Assembly (NCBI GenBank): GCA_963556145.1
Contig: OY744468.1
Location: forward strand, 2,046,001 to 2,110,000
DNA: 64,000 nucleotides
DNA from: Hygrocybe punicea
Taxonomy: Eukaryota > Basidiomycota > Agaricomycetes > Agaricales > Hygrophoraceae
Reading direction: 5' to 3'
Position numbers and translations under genes: made by a program. The notes beneath the pieces are model-generated. The model made no database searches. It was not told where the DNA came from and saw only the letters and a list, made by a program, of their open reading frames with translations. The stretch's first letter is position 1; the number at the start of each line of letters is the position of its first letter. This document shows positions 23,271 to 34,742 of this stretch, one piece after another.

Positions 23271-25149
23271 TTATTCGAAATTCAACTGTTGGAGAGCAGC
23301 AACGTGGGCATCTCGTCTACTGACTAGGTCAGTGGGTAACAGCAACGGCCGAAGCTCCCCTTCAAGCTGAAGAAGCAGCATCAACAATGGATAAAGGATG
23401 ATCAGAAGAAACAGGATATCAAACGAACCTGTAAAAGCTTGTCGCCTTCCCACATTCTAGTTGGCAAGTTCTCTAAAGCGACGTATACGGAAGGGATAGA
23501 TTCACATTGTAGTAGCTCTTGTTCGCTACTGCGAAGAATGCCAAGCGCAATACGGAACAAAACGTCAAGGCCATCCACGAGAAACACATCCCAGACTCTG
23601 AACAATGTCTAGCGCAACACAGGGATAATTAATGATGCATCGTCAAGTCAAACTACTCACCTCTACGGGCAAACAATCCGTGAAGAGTGAGAGAAACCAA
23701 GAAAAACAAATTGCTGGAAGATCCACTCCAAGGTCTGTTAAATGAACATACAACTTTGGGATAAACTCCTGCACGTATTCAAGAAGCACAAGAGGACATG
23801 CGCGAGAAGGAAGCAAGGAGGGCGAGAAAAACTCTTCGGGAAGTATTCGTTCGACGATGGCAGTGAGCGTCCAAAACGCCTCTTCCTCATCTGCGTGGAC
23901 AAGCAAAAGAGTGGACACTACGAGATTCATCCCTTGACAATATCCAACTGAAGGATTTCGACTAGAGGAGATGAATCGTCAATTCAGCGGAACAGAACAA
24001 AAACGTAAAAAATATCTCTCGTACCGGCTATAAGCCCTCAAAACTCTTCGCAATTTATCGACACCTGCTCCGTCTCCCCCAAAGAATACATTTAAAGGCA
24101 TTGTCCGACCAACATCCTTCTCAATTTCAGCGATCACACTTCCCTGATCGTCTCCTTCAACTAGCAGTTCTTGGAACAGGCCAGGCTCTTTCATTTCCAA
24201 ACCTCCACTACACTCCAACCAGACCTTCGAACGATAGACTAGCGGTATACCGTTGCGCACCAGTCTATCGAATTCTCGCCTTTCATCCCGATTCGAGGAC
24301 AACCCAAGTTGAGCAAAATTGATGAGACCTTCGCTGTGAGACAGTTCCTCTTCCTCACATGCGGTGCCTAATCCCAGCAATGCCGCCGCTGCACCACTTC
24401 CATTGGGGGCAACGGGTGCCGCTGAAGATGTCTTGACCGTCTTCACTTTATTCCGCAGCTTGACGAAAATATTCCACTCTTTCCTTTGCGCTGACTGCCG
24501 CCGGTCGTGTATATCAGTCAGTTGATCCAACAGCCGTCGTATTGTGTTCGCACATGCATGACGCGGTGTGTCCGAGGTAACAACCAGGATGGATGACTTG
24601 CCGTTGACTGATGACCGTGACAGTGCATCATAGCGGCCAGATGACCTGACACCGGTGGAAATCAATTCAGTACTCAGAGAATTCTGCGATGTAGGCGTCA
24701 GGAGAGATGTTTCGCCGTCGCAGTGGCATTTCCCCTTTACAATCTCTATGGAAACTTCGCCATTGTCCTCTTCACCATCAGGCCAGCTATTGTTTTCTTC
24801 CCGATCTGCAATTTTGACTCCAGTCAGACAAGCAGGAGCAGTGTTACCACACTCTTCTGCACGGAGTAGCAATAACAAATCATACTGTGATACGTCATAC
24901 ATGAATCCGTAACGGTCAGTTATCGGCTGTTGGTTCTCGTCGTCGTGATAAATCGTGAACCGAGAAGCAGAGTTGGGAAGGGGAAACGGAAATTGAAAAT
25001 TTGGGGATGTCAGCGGTGTGTACGTTCGCGATAGATAGTGCGTTGGGGGTTTGGAAGTAGCAGGTATGATAGACTCCAATGGCACAGATGCTGGTTTTTG
25101 GACAGCAGGTAGTGCTGATAAGGGGCTCCCGTTAACCCGTACAATGGAC
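23271..25149 (-). CDS. TBC-domain Rab GTPase-activating protein, 3' half of split gene
   Basis: This part encodes the catalytic TBC domain, which stimulates GTP hydrolysis by Rab proteins on endomembranes. Motifs in order are LVRNGIPLVYRSKVWLECSG, the arginine-finger motif IEKDVGRT, RRVLRAYSR, then across an intron RNPSVGYCQGMN with the glutamine finger. After that come FFSPSLLPSR, FSWFLSLFTDCLPVE, FRVWDVFLVDG and a terminal exon ending LQQLNFE at 23271. Both finger residues are present, so the domain looks catalytically competent. The frame opens at the hAT element border: upstream of 25142 it continues only across the element, into the exon at 32330-33466. There is no credible ATG here before the TBC region. 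Transcribed from this side alone it would be headless. Confidence 0.88.
25142..25149. repeat. Target-site duplication, left copy (CAATGGAC)
   Basis: The octamer is identical to 32330-32337 and immediately precedes the hAT element start TAGGGACT at 25150. Eight bp is the expected hAT duplication length. Confidence 0.95.
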
Positions 25150-25439
25150 TAGGGACTACCATGGATGCTGGTCATCCGGATGAACATCCACGGATGACAT
25201 AAGTGGATGGATATATATGGATATGGATGTGAGGTCACGGATATCCACGGATATCCGGATGATAAGCTTCTCCAACTCCTCATCCTGCTCCTCCTGTGGC
25301 TCCTCTCGTCTACTTCCTGTGACACCCTGTGCCGCGACCGTCTCTCCTGCCCAAACATGGTCATTTGGACCCTCACCACGGTGACACCACCAGAGTTACT
25401 TGTGACACAACAGCCACCCACAGCCGCCCCTCCCATTCA

Positions 25440-26345
25440 AACACAAGGCGGAGGGTCGTTTGGACACCACCACCACCACCTCATCCTCCTCCTTCTCCTT
25501 CGTGAGTTGGGGGCACTTTGGACAATGCCAGCCCACTGCCACCCTCCCTTGCATTCAAGCGCGAGCTCGAGGGTCGTTTGACCACCACCACCCACCCACC
25601 ACCTCCTCCCTCGCAAGTTGGGGAACACCAGCCCACCGCCACCCTCTCTCGCATTCAAACACGAGCCGGAGGTTCGTTGGAACCTCACCACCACCCTCCC
25701 TCACGAGCTGGGGGACTTCGGAGTCCAGACAACGCAAGTGGCCAGCCCACCGCCACCCTCCCTCGCATTCAAACGCGAGCCGGAGGTTCGTTGGAATGTC
25801 ACCACCACCACCCTCCCTCACGAGCTGGGGGACTTCGGACGACGCCAGCAGCCAGCCCACTGCCACCCTCCCTCGCATTCAAGCGCAAGTTCGAGGGTCG
25901 TTTGAACCTTGCCACCATCCACCCACCTCCTCCTCCCTCGCGAGTTGGGGAACACCAGCCCACCGCCACCCTCTCTCGCATTCAAACACGAGCCGGAGGT
26001 TCGCTGGAACCTCACCACCACCCTCCCTCACGAGCTGGGGGACTTCGGAGTCCGGACAACGCAAGCGGCCAGCCCACCGCCACCCTCCCTCGCATTCAAA
26101 CGCGAGCCGGAGGTTCGTTGGAACGTCACCACCACCACCCTCCCTCACGAGCTGGGGGACTTCGGACGATGCCAGCGGCCAGCCCACGGCCACCCTCCCT
26201 CGCATTCAAATGCAAGCTGGAGGTTCGTTGGAATCTCACCACCACATCCGCCACCCACCTCCTCCTCCCTCGCGAGTTGGGGAATGCCAGCCCACTGCCA
26301 CCCTCCCTCGCATTCAAACGCGAGCCAGAGGTTCGTTGGAACACC
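25440..26345. repeat. GC-rich minisatellite with about 330-bp higher-order period
   Basis: Units of about 95-115 bp share CCCTCCCTCGCATTCAAACG, GAGGTTCGTTGGAA and CTCCCTCACGAGCTGGGG. They are arranged in a higher-order repeat: the marker AACACCAGCCCA at 25624 recurs at 25951 and in variant form at 26283, about 327 and 332 bp apart. Most frames are open on both strands because of composition and 3n periods, so the long ORFs here are not treated as genes. Confidence 0.9.
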
Positions 26346-26399
26346 CTCGAAAATTCCAATAAAATAACGCGACAGCAACGTCTTCATCAACACCCACGA

Positions 26400-27245
26400 A
26401 TCCTTTTTTATTATATAAATGTATATGCTGCATGTTTTTTTAATGTCATGACAACTGCCCAGCCCTACGGACCGACACCCAACCCCGACGTCATCCGTTG
26501 GAGACTCCCCAATTGACCAGCAGGGAGATATTTCAGAGCGGCCGTCGTCTTCCTCACGAAACCGAGTCTCCGAGGGTTCTGACGGGTATCCGTCTTGGCT
26601 CCCCAAACGACCTTTACATCCACCGCCCGCTTCGACTCTCCAATCATCTTATGCTGAGCCTGGTCCGAGTGAGCATTTTATTGGGGGCAGACAACCAACC
26701 CCACGCTCTGTCCGGATCGTCAGCTTGCAGGACACTGTGGATGGCGACAAGGATCACTACGGACGGCGTGAGCCAACCGATCACACACGGGTTGGCAATC
26801 CTTTGCACGCCCGAGTCTGGTCCCGCGCGACAACTGCCGGAGATCGGCCTTTGGGTCATGAACGGCCATGGCTGCGCGGGAGTTTGTGGGCCACGGTATC
26901 GCTGGGAAGAAGAGGAGGCCGAGAAAAATATAGCCACTCACGATGATACAGGCTCGGAGGCTGACGCCCTTCCTTGGACCTGGAGGGAATGTACATGCAT
27001 CCGCATCCAGGATGCGTACGATTTCTGCATGACCATCAAGCCACCAAAATTGGGCGTGGGGAAGCGGGAGGTCTCGGATGCGAGCGAGTTGCTGGGGCCC
27101 TCACCTGCCTCCGTCGTTCCGTTCGAGGGCATGGAGCAGGTGCTCGCTGTTGTTGGTTTCCCGTCTTCGCCGGCTCCTGCGCGGCGAGGGGTGCTTTCTG
27201 AAGAATTGTTTACCGGCCCCGAGGGTGAAGTATTGGCATCCAGAT
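26400..27245 (+). other. Unique GC-rich stretch in hAT element, possible captured host exons
   Basis: Unlike its surroundings this segment is non-repetitive. One plus frame (about 26460-26940) reads as ordinary protein with GGRQPTPRSVRIVSLQD and VGNPLHARVWSRATT. A second frame (about 26945-27240) has WTWRECTCIRIQDAYDFC and SVVPFEGMEQVLAVVG. No hAT protein I know contains these. They may be fragments of a host gene captured by the transposon, or an unrecognised accessory gene. No ATG, intron set or stop can be fixed. Confidence 0.35.
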
Positions 27246-27645
27246 CGTGTCCTCCCTCGCGAGTTGGGGAACCCTCCCTCGCATTCAAATGCGAGCCGGA
27301 GGTTCGTTGGAACCTCACCACCACCACCTTAGCTCCTCCCTCACAGGCGGGGACTTCAGACAACGCCAGCCCACTGCCACCCTCCCTCGCATTCAAACGC
27401 GAGCTGGAGGTTCATTGGAACCTCACCACCACCACTACCACCACCCACTACCCCCTCGGGAACGCTAGCCCACCACCACCATCCCTCACATTCAAATGCG
27501 AGCCGGATGGTCATCGGAACCTCACCACCACCACCACCAGCACCACCACCACCTCCCTCGCGAGTTGGGGACCTTCGGACAATGCCTGCCCACCGCCACC
27601 CTCTCTCGCATCCAAACACAAGCTGGGTGGTCTGGACTCTCACCC
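27246..27645. repeat. Second block of the same minisatellite
   Basis: The CCCTCGCATTCAAA / GAGCCGGAGGTTCGTTGGAA unit resumes here with (CAC)n spacers (CCACCACCACTACCACCACC near 27428). It is the same family as the 25.4-26.3 kb block, interrupted by the unique segment. Confidence 0.85.
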
Positions 27646-27795
27646 CGAAATTATCTGTGTGTAGTAACACCATAAATAAATTGTCTGACATGTGAAAACC
27701 GTGAGATGGAGTACCGCAATATCATACTCCGCCCAAGATGTTTGGTGAGTATCGGGGCCGCTTTGCCTTGTCCACAACCTTCGTAACACCTAGCA

Positions 27796-30784
27796 ATGCC
27801 TCGGAGGCCCACAGCTGCTCAGCCTGCTGCTGTACCCACCATGCCGTTATCCGACGAGGACTCTGACAACGACGCAGATCAACCAGCTGGTCCTGCAGTG
27901 CTTATCTCACCTATGAAGGCTCGCGCAGCTAAGCGGGGAATTGTGAACAAGACTGATAAAGAGGTATGGGGCTTGCCAGATAGTGAGATTATTGGTGAGT
28001 AGTTGTTCTTTGATGAAAATGAAGCTCATTCATGTACATTTAGAGGCTTCAAAGGCTTCATGGCGCTCCAATGTTTATGATCACTTCGACATCACCCTTA
28101 GCCGTGAGCTGGATGGCAGAGGACGACCCTTGGCATTGACCTTTGTATTTACCTGTAAGGTTGATCCTGCTCACCACCTGCCTCATCGCCGTGCCCGAAT
28201 GTCTACTGGCCATGGAACAAAAAATATCCAAGATCGTGTTAAGGCTTGTAGTACTCGTTTAGGTTCTACTGCTCATGCTACAGCTGTTGCATCTATGGGA
28301 CCACATTACTCTTCTGCTGCCCATCGTACCCTAATTGCTCTGCGGTGTGCTAAAAACCACCGTCCGTTCAATTCTGTCTTGGATGAAGATTATCGTGCTG
28401 AAGTTGAAATGCTTCGTCCTGGAACTGTCCTGCCTGCTCCTCAAACGGTCTCACGTGATATCAAAGCTATCTATGCTGAGATGTCTAAGAATGTTCGGAA
28501 TTATTTCATGGTGAGCATCAGCCTTTATATATATTTCTGTATTAATAAAATTATATCAAGGCCCGTAACTCCACTATCCATTTGGTTCTGGATGGATGGA
28601 CAGCTCCTATTGTCGCATCCTTCCTCGGGATTGTTGTTGTTTGGTTTTCTGATGGTATCATTCATCGGGCTATCCTTGAATTTATCCGGTCAGTCTTGAA
28701 TATACTTTAAAAATCTATTCTATATCTTATTATTGTTAGGTTAACTCAAAAACATGACGGTGTATATCTTGCTACGGTTACTGCCAACTGCTTGAAACGG
28801 TTTGGACTTGATAAATTTGTTTGCTTCTTATTTTATTTATTCTTTCATTGTTGCCTGAAGCAATTTTTTATAGATTCTCTCGATATGCATGGATAATGCC
28901 AGTAATAATGATGCATTGGCGAAGTATCTTCCTCACCTCATTCCATCTTTTCGTGGGATGATTGCTCGTGGCCGGTGCTTCCCACACATTATTAATCTCT
29001 TGGCAAAGGTACCCATCAATTCAACCCCTTCCCCACATAACTAATAGATTTTTAGATTTTTATATCTTTCTTCTTTCGAGCGCCAAAGAAGAAACAAAGA
29101 GAAGCTGCTGCCACAGAGGGTGAGTTTAGAACTATGTATACCAATATTATACTGAGCCAAATATTATATTATATTAGCCATCATTGAACCTGATGACGTC
29201 TCTGACGATGAACTTGCTGTGGAAGAAGAAGGTATTGCAACTGATGCAGCCACTACACCAGATGATGGTAGGGATGCTCATGATTCTGCTATCATTAAAA
29301 CTACTCGTGATAGGGCTATTGAGATGATGAGATTGGATGGTGTGGTGATTGATCCAGAGGAGAACAAGATGGCACTCCAGCTTTTCCCCCGGGTAAGTTT
29401 AAATTCATCATAATGGGGTGTATGATGGTTTTAATGGAGTTCAAGGTTGCTGGTCTTGCCCGGCGTGTTCATGACAATTCAACACTCAAGGAGAAGTTTG
29501 ATACTCTTGTGTCAAATGACAAGGATCTTCCTGGCGATAAGACGACACTTGACCGCCGTGTTACTACTCGGTGGAATTCAGATCTCACCTGCTTAAACGC
29601 TCATCTCTACTTCAGAAGTCCTGTTGAGCAACTTACTGGAGCTGCCATCAATAACCTACGAGCCTACCGACTTTCAGAAGAGCAGTGGGATCTTGCAGAG
29701 ACGCTAAGTTCCATACTTGAGGTCAAATATTTATATTTCTTGAGTAAAAATCTGATTTTATTTTCGGCAGGTGTTTGATGAACCGACAAAGCTGTTCTCA
29801 CAGTCTCAGGTTCCCCTTATTGCGGAAGTCCTACCCATGCTGGATTCCATTGAAAAATCAATGACTATGGTTCGTGACGATGACGACAGCGAGTTGCCCA
29901 ATGTTGTCCGTGTTGCAGCACAAGCAGTTTTGCTCTTAATCGACAAATACTATCGCCTTATGAAGGACTGTGAGCTGTATGTAATTGCTATAGGTGTGTA
30001 CAAAATTTGTTTTTCATTACATTCCAACTAATATTGTTTAGTTATGTGCCCTGATAAGAAGCTGAAGTGGTTCAAAGATCATGGTCGCACTGCTGCTCAG
30101 ATCCGTGACATCAGAAAGTTGGTTGTTACTCGGTGGAACCAATCATACAAGGGAGATGAAGGACCTGAACATTTGGCTAATGCAGCTCCTCGGAGAGGCA
30201 AGGTAAATTTTAATTTTACAACTCCAAGTTCAGATAATTATAATTTTATTGCAGCCCAAATCAAAGTGGGTTGTTTCACAGGAGCCTGATGATTCTCAAG
30301 ATCCCGACATGATCAGTACGTATTTGGCTGACCCAATTATCAAGCCCTCTGCAATTAAAGAGGCTGGTGGGCTTATCAAGTATTGGGATCAAGCCAAGGA
30401 GCAACGACCTCGACTTTCAAAGTTTGGACTTGATTTTTGCTCTGCACCAGGTGAGTCTAACTGATATCATTTGTGTTCTTGCTAAACTCCATTATAGCAT
30501 CTTCTGTGGATGCAGAACGTGCATTCTCTGTTGGGAGGCTTGAGGTCAACCATCTTCAACACAACACTAGTCCTCAGACGTTCAAAGCTCAGGTTGCTGT
30601 TGGATCCTGGGCAAGAACTCCATTCTATCCAGGACTTTCAGATACCATCAAGATTGTTGAGGCACAGATGCGAGGTGAGAGTCAGAAGAGGGCAGGAGAT
30701 GAGCCTGATGAGGTAGAAATTGGTGTCAATGAGACAGATGATGAAGAGGAGCTCAGTGATGAAGAAGCCAGGTTTTTTGCTTGA
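27796..30784 (+). CDS. hAT-family transposase, apparently intact
   Basis: About ten exons read through without a forced stop; clear introns include 27994-28042 and one starting at 28510. After an acidic N-terminus comes a BED-finger-like region (FVFTCKVDP...STGHGTKNIQDRVKAC). The RNase H-like core shows HLVLDGWTAP (first catalytic Asp) and ICMDNASNNDALAKYLPHL (second Asp, then FPHIINLLAK). An insertion region with an acidic loop follows, then LDRRVTTRWNSDL and EVFDEPTKLFSQSQVP, and finally the hAT dimerisation block SSVDAERAFSVGRLEVNHLQ with QVAVGSW. The stop is 30782-30784 after an acidic tail. It catalyses excision and insertion of the surrounding element, and possibly of related non-autonomous copies. 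Confidence 0.9.
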
Positions 30785-30978
30785 TAATTGAATTTGTAAC
30801 AATTTGCTACATTGTTTTTTAGCTAACTGGTTTAGTATTTGTGCTTTCTGGCTCTGATGGTGTTGTATATAATTTAGTGTTGCCCAGCTCCAAGCCACTT
30901 TTGTAGAAATGCACTGTGACAAGTGTACAAGTATCTGCAAAGATATCCCATCAGGTACAGGGCCAATGTCTTATGGAT

Positions 30979-31794
30979 ATTACAGCTGTTTTAGTAATTC
31001 ATGGCACTTGCTGCTTTTTTTTTTTTCAATTGAGAAATTTTGACTTAGTGGAATTTTAAGTGCTGAATCTTGTATCTCATGAAATACTGCATGGATTGAG
31101 ATGGTTATAGAGGGAACGTTGTACTATTCGTTAAGGGCTACATACTGCTGTAATTAGATTTGGACAATATTGAGTATATGGTGAGCTGTGGATGAACTAA
31201 AAGGTAAACTAGTGTTTTTTGACACCCAAAATGGTATTATCAAATTATGCTGTCAGATGAAGTCCTGTGAAGAAGATTGTAGGGAGAAACTTGTTTAGTT
31301 TTTCAAGGGTTAGAAGTACATATACTGTTTTTCCCCTCATTTTTGTCCCTTGAGCCAATATTGCTTGTACCGTGTTTGTCTGCATTAGGATTGAAATATT
31401 ACATGAATTCCAAATGTTGGCCCAAAGGATAAAAGTGAAGGAAAACACGGTATATGTACTTCTAGCCCATAAAAAACTAAACAGGTTTCTCCCTACAATC
31501 TTCTTCACAGGACTTCATCTGACAGCATAATTTGATAATACCATTTTGGGTGTCAAAAAACACTAGTTTACCTTTTAGTTCATCCACAGCTCACCATATA
31601 CTCAATATTGTCCAAATCTAATTACAGCAGTATGTAGCCCTTAACGAATAGTACAACTTTCCCTCTATAACCATCTCAATCCATGCAGTATTTCATGAGA
31701 TACAAGATTCAGCATTTGAAATTCTACTAAGTCAAAATTTCTCAATTGAAAAAAAAAAAGTTGCAAGTGCCATGAATTACTAAAATGGCTGTAA
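30979..31794. repeat. 816-bp near-palindrome inside the hAT element
   Basis: The left arm starts TTACAGCTGTTTTAGTAATT and the right arm ends with its near reverse complement. Arms of about 355-380 bp are nearly identical in their outer part and diverge towards the centre near 31386, leaving about 50 bp of unpaired spacer. It lies between the transposase stop and the right terminus. It could be a nested foldback MITE, although I found no flanking duplication, or a structural feature of this hAT. Confidence 0.85.
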
Positions 31795-32329
31795 AATTGT
31801 GTAAAAATTTATGCAGATGGCAGCAGAAGTGACGTCTTAGGCAAAAAAAGAATAAATGGATTTCATTAAGTATTCACAAAGATATACACAGAATACTAAA
31901 TCATGTTCATGAAGCCCCTCCTGACATCCGGATTTTGGGCTGCCATCAATGAATATGTAATAAAGTGCACAACTACAAAATGCAGTCCAATACATATGTA
32001 TTAGTAGCACTTGCTCAAATTCTTTCATGATTTTACATGCAAAAATGAATGTTTAAAACCCAATTCCACATTGCAATATCCCAAAACCCAACAAAACACT
32101 AAATCAGCCTTGTTCTCAGTGAAAATCAGTTCAAACACAAATCTATTGCTGGTAAACTAATTGTTACATGTCAGTAGTACAAATTATTACATTACTTGTA
32201 CAAAATGCACACTTAAAAGTTTTGTGGATGTTGTGGATATCCATGGATATCATCCATATCCACAAGAATTTATCCATCATCCACGGATATTCATCCGGAT
32301 GCATCCGGATGCATCCATGGCAGTCCCTA
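31795..32329. other. hAT right subterminal region
   Basis: Non-coding AT-rich sequence leading into repeated GGATATCCATGGATATC and CCGGATGCATCCGGATGC motifs at about 32230-32320. These mirror the subterminal repeats at 25160-25262 and are probably transposase-binding sites. Confidence 0.6.
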
Positions 32330-34261
32330 CAATGGACGAAGCAGGTTCGCTCATGACTCCCAGCGCTTTCTGCGGTCCGTCCACCGGGGTTATCTTGTGA
32401 GGCATGAATGCTCCGAAGAGAGGTGACCCAATAGGAGCAATGATCGAGCTTGTCTTAGCTTTGGATACACGTGGGGCCACACCTTGGCCAGTCAGTGCAC
32501 GATTGAGCGCCATGGTAGCGTCAGCCGAGCCACTGGACAGACTCAAGGTTGCCATGGGGCCAAGCTTCTCTGAGGACTCAGCCTTCTCCTTTTTCTCTTT
32601 CGGTCGTTCGCGGAAATGAATTTCATCATCACGAGCGTTCCGTATAAGTTCGAGCGCGAGTCTTGCGATGAGAGGAGTGGTCTCTCGCCCTTGATCTGCA
32701 AGTACGCTGGCCGGATCCGATGTCATCACGCGCGTGGCGTTCGCAATCGCTCGTAGGGAGGAACCTTGACGAGGTTCCTCGTACTTCAGCGATGATGGCA
32801 TTGTAGACCCCGGTGAGGTGACATCGGTTTCAAGAGAAGTCGTCAGATGTGGGACTGCGGGGGTAGAAGGAAATGCGGATTGGATTGGTGAGGAAGAAGC
32901 CAAAAGTGGCTTCGCATTATCAGGTGCCATAACGGTTGTATCTGTCGCATCTAGATTTTGCCTCTTGTGAGAGACGGTGCTGGTATGATTTCGAGTTGAT
33001 ACCACAAGCGTCCCAAAAACGCTCATGGCAGTTCTCCGTCGATGTTGCTTGTCTGGTACCCCATCTGTAGACGCCGCCAAGACCCCGGTATTGGAAGAAA
33101 GAGACGAACACTCTGACGCACTAATGACCGATGCGTTTTCATTCGCAGATAGAATGCTTGGAGGACGATTTGTTCTCGGTTTACCTTTCACCCACCATGT
33201 TCCCATCCAATCTCCAATAGATGGCCGGTCGGATTTAGCTCTCTGTGGTATGACGGTTGGATGATCGAATTCGTCGAAATGCCGTGACTGCGTCTCGCCG
33301 TCTATTTGGCCATGGGAATCGTCTGTCAGGTGTATGTCCGGGGCGACTGCAGAGATATCCTCCGAATTCAAGGGCAGAGGGTCATTTGGTAGGCCTCGAG
33401 TAAGTAGAACTTCATCCGAAAGGGCTTCTGTCAGAGATTCTGTGATTGACTTGACTGATGTTAATATCATGCGTACGTGCAAATAACAAGACCTACCATA
33501 CAACTCTGTTGCCTCCGGACTTGGTGATGTTGTTCGTCGTCATCGGTGAAGATTGACTGAATAACTCGTCTCGCAATGTCCTGCTCGGAAGGTTGCAACT
33601 CGTTCATCAACGCTTCAGCTCTACCTCGCCTAGCAACCTCCTTTTCTAATAGCATCCTTCGATTTTCTTCCAACTCCATTCGAACCCTTGCGAGATTTCG
33701 TACGGCGGCAGACAGGACACGCAGAGCAGAATGATATGGGTGACTAGGAACATCAGAAGGAGACTCAGCGGCGTTGAGCTTAGCTATTGCAGATTGAATA
33801 GCTTCGTCATTGTATTCATGCCAATCTGTACCAAGAATCTGCGCTGCGATGGTGAATTCTGACTGTTCGGATTCGTGGAAAACGAAATCAGGATTCCAGC
33901 GGCCGGGAGTCAGTATGGATCCGTTGGGTGCACCTGCGACGAATTGCGACCCCGGCCTAGACTGTCCATCCCACATCGCCGCCAGAGATGCTGAAGAACC
34001 CACATATCCTGAATTATCATCTATTGATCTCTGCTTCTCCGCGATACTGACGCTGTCCCAGTTAGTAAAGTTCCCCCTCGCTTCGGCGCCTTGCTCCAGT
34101 TGTGCTTTCAATGTGAAATAGTTCGTGACTGGCCTGGAACCCTCCGCGTCAACATCCTGGTTACCGCGAATTCGGCGACTCTTTGACGGAGTCGTATCGA
34201 CAGAAAGCGGATGGGATTGCGCGGGAGTCTTGACGTGAAGAGATGGAGTTGCCGAAGCCAT
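32330..34261 (-). CDS. TBC-domain Rab GTPase-activating protein, 5' half of split gene
   Basis: Exon 1 starts at the ATG 34261 (MASATPSLHVKTPAQ) and runs to about 33498. It holds a disordered region and a likely coiled coil around residues 195-230 (LARVRMELEENRRMLLEKEV). An intron ending near 33467 leads to a long Ser/Thr/Pro-rich exon that reads to the hAT border at 32337. Across the element the same frame continues into the TBC exons at 25149: the codons for SSI-V lie over the duplication, then RVNGSPLSALP. Before insertion the gene was one unit of about 1100-1200 codons. If transcribed now it would read a short way into the hAT terminus and stop, without the GAP domain. It is divergent from COA6, with 143 bp between start codons. 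Confidence 0.85.
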
Positions 34262-34404
34262 GAGAAAGAACTTTCAGTACAATCCGTTCACCCTTGCAGC
34301 TTGAGCGGCCCATACAGCGTTGCCTACAGGCAGTCACGGTGGTTGGTAGCCATGTGGGAAAAACGTGGCAAAGCCGTTGTTGTTTACTTGACTCACTAAG
34401 TCGC
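34262..34404. promoter_or_regulatory. Bidirectional promoter region, Rab-GAP / COA6
   Basis: Only 143 bp separate the divergent ATGs of the TBC gene (34261, minus) and COA6 (34405, plus), so the core promoters must be shared or abutting. I do not see a clear TATA box. Confidence 0.5.
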
Positions 34405-34742
34405 ATGGGCAGCTTGAAAACGGAGCAACCAGTTGCTGTCTCCAGACAAAACCGACAAAAATGTTGGGAGAGCAGAGACTCCTACTTTGCGTGTTTGGAT
34501 AAAGCTGGTATTCTCAAGCCAGGCGATGAAGGGAAGATTTGTGCTGCCCCATATGTGGACTACGAGACGAATTGTGCCAGAAGCTGGGTATGGATTCACT
34601 ACTTGTCCTTTTCGTTTGCTGACGTCTTGGTTTCCTACTCGAGATCGATTATTTCAACCAACGACGTATACTTGCGGAACGACAAAAGAACATGCTTGCA
34701 CAGTTGAACACGCAGACCCAAGGAGCGAAAACAAAGTCATAG
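34405..34742 (+). CDS. COA6: Cytochrome c oxidase assembly factor COA6
   Basis: Two exons (34405-34587 and 34644-34742) separated by a 56-bp intron encode 93 residues. The twin-Cys helix pair is clear: C20-x9-C30 (CWESRDSYFAC) and C46-x10-C57 (CAAPYVDYETNC). The CX9C-CX10C spacing is diagnostic of Coa6 and its relative COX6B. The short N-terminus and the C-terminal helix DYFNQRRILAERQKNML favour Coa6. The family is a small intermembrane-space protein that helps deliver copper to subunit 2 of cytochrome c oxidase. No presequence is expected or seen, since import uses the disulphide relay. Length and cysteines are normal, so it should be functional. Confidence 0.88.

Larger units (their letters stand above)
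25150..32329 (+). mobile_element. Complete autonomous hAT transposon (7180 bp) inside the TBC gene
   Basis: The ends are imperfect inverted repeats: TAGGGACTACCATGGATGC on the left and, on the right, the reverse complement of TAGGGACTGCCATGGATGC (18 of 19 match). They are followed on both sides by subterminal CCGGATG/GGATAT repeats. CAATGGAC is duplicated directly outside. Inside are a GC-rich minisatellite block (about 25.4-26.3 and 27.2-27.6 kb), an 850-bp unique stretch, an intact-looking transposase gene (27796-30784) and a large inverted repeat (30979-31794). The transposase runs opposite to the host gene. Removing the element plus one octamer restores the host frame exactly. Confidence 0.95.

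Noticed and set aside
25518..26516. Long open frames (about 300 aa) rich in Pro/His/Thr/Ser
   Set aside because: Both strands and several frames are open because the minisatellite period and GC content allow it; no ATG context, domain or intron pattern supports a gene.
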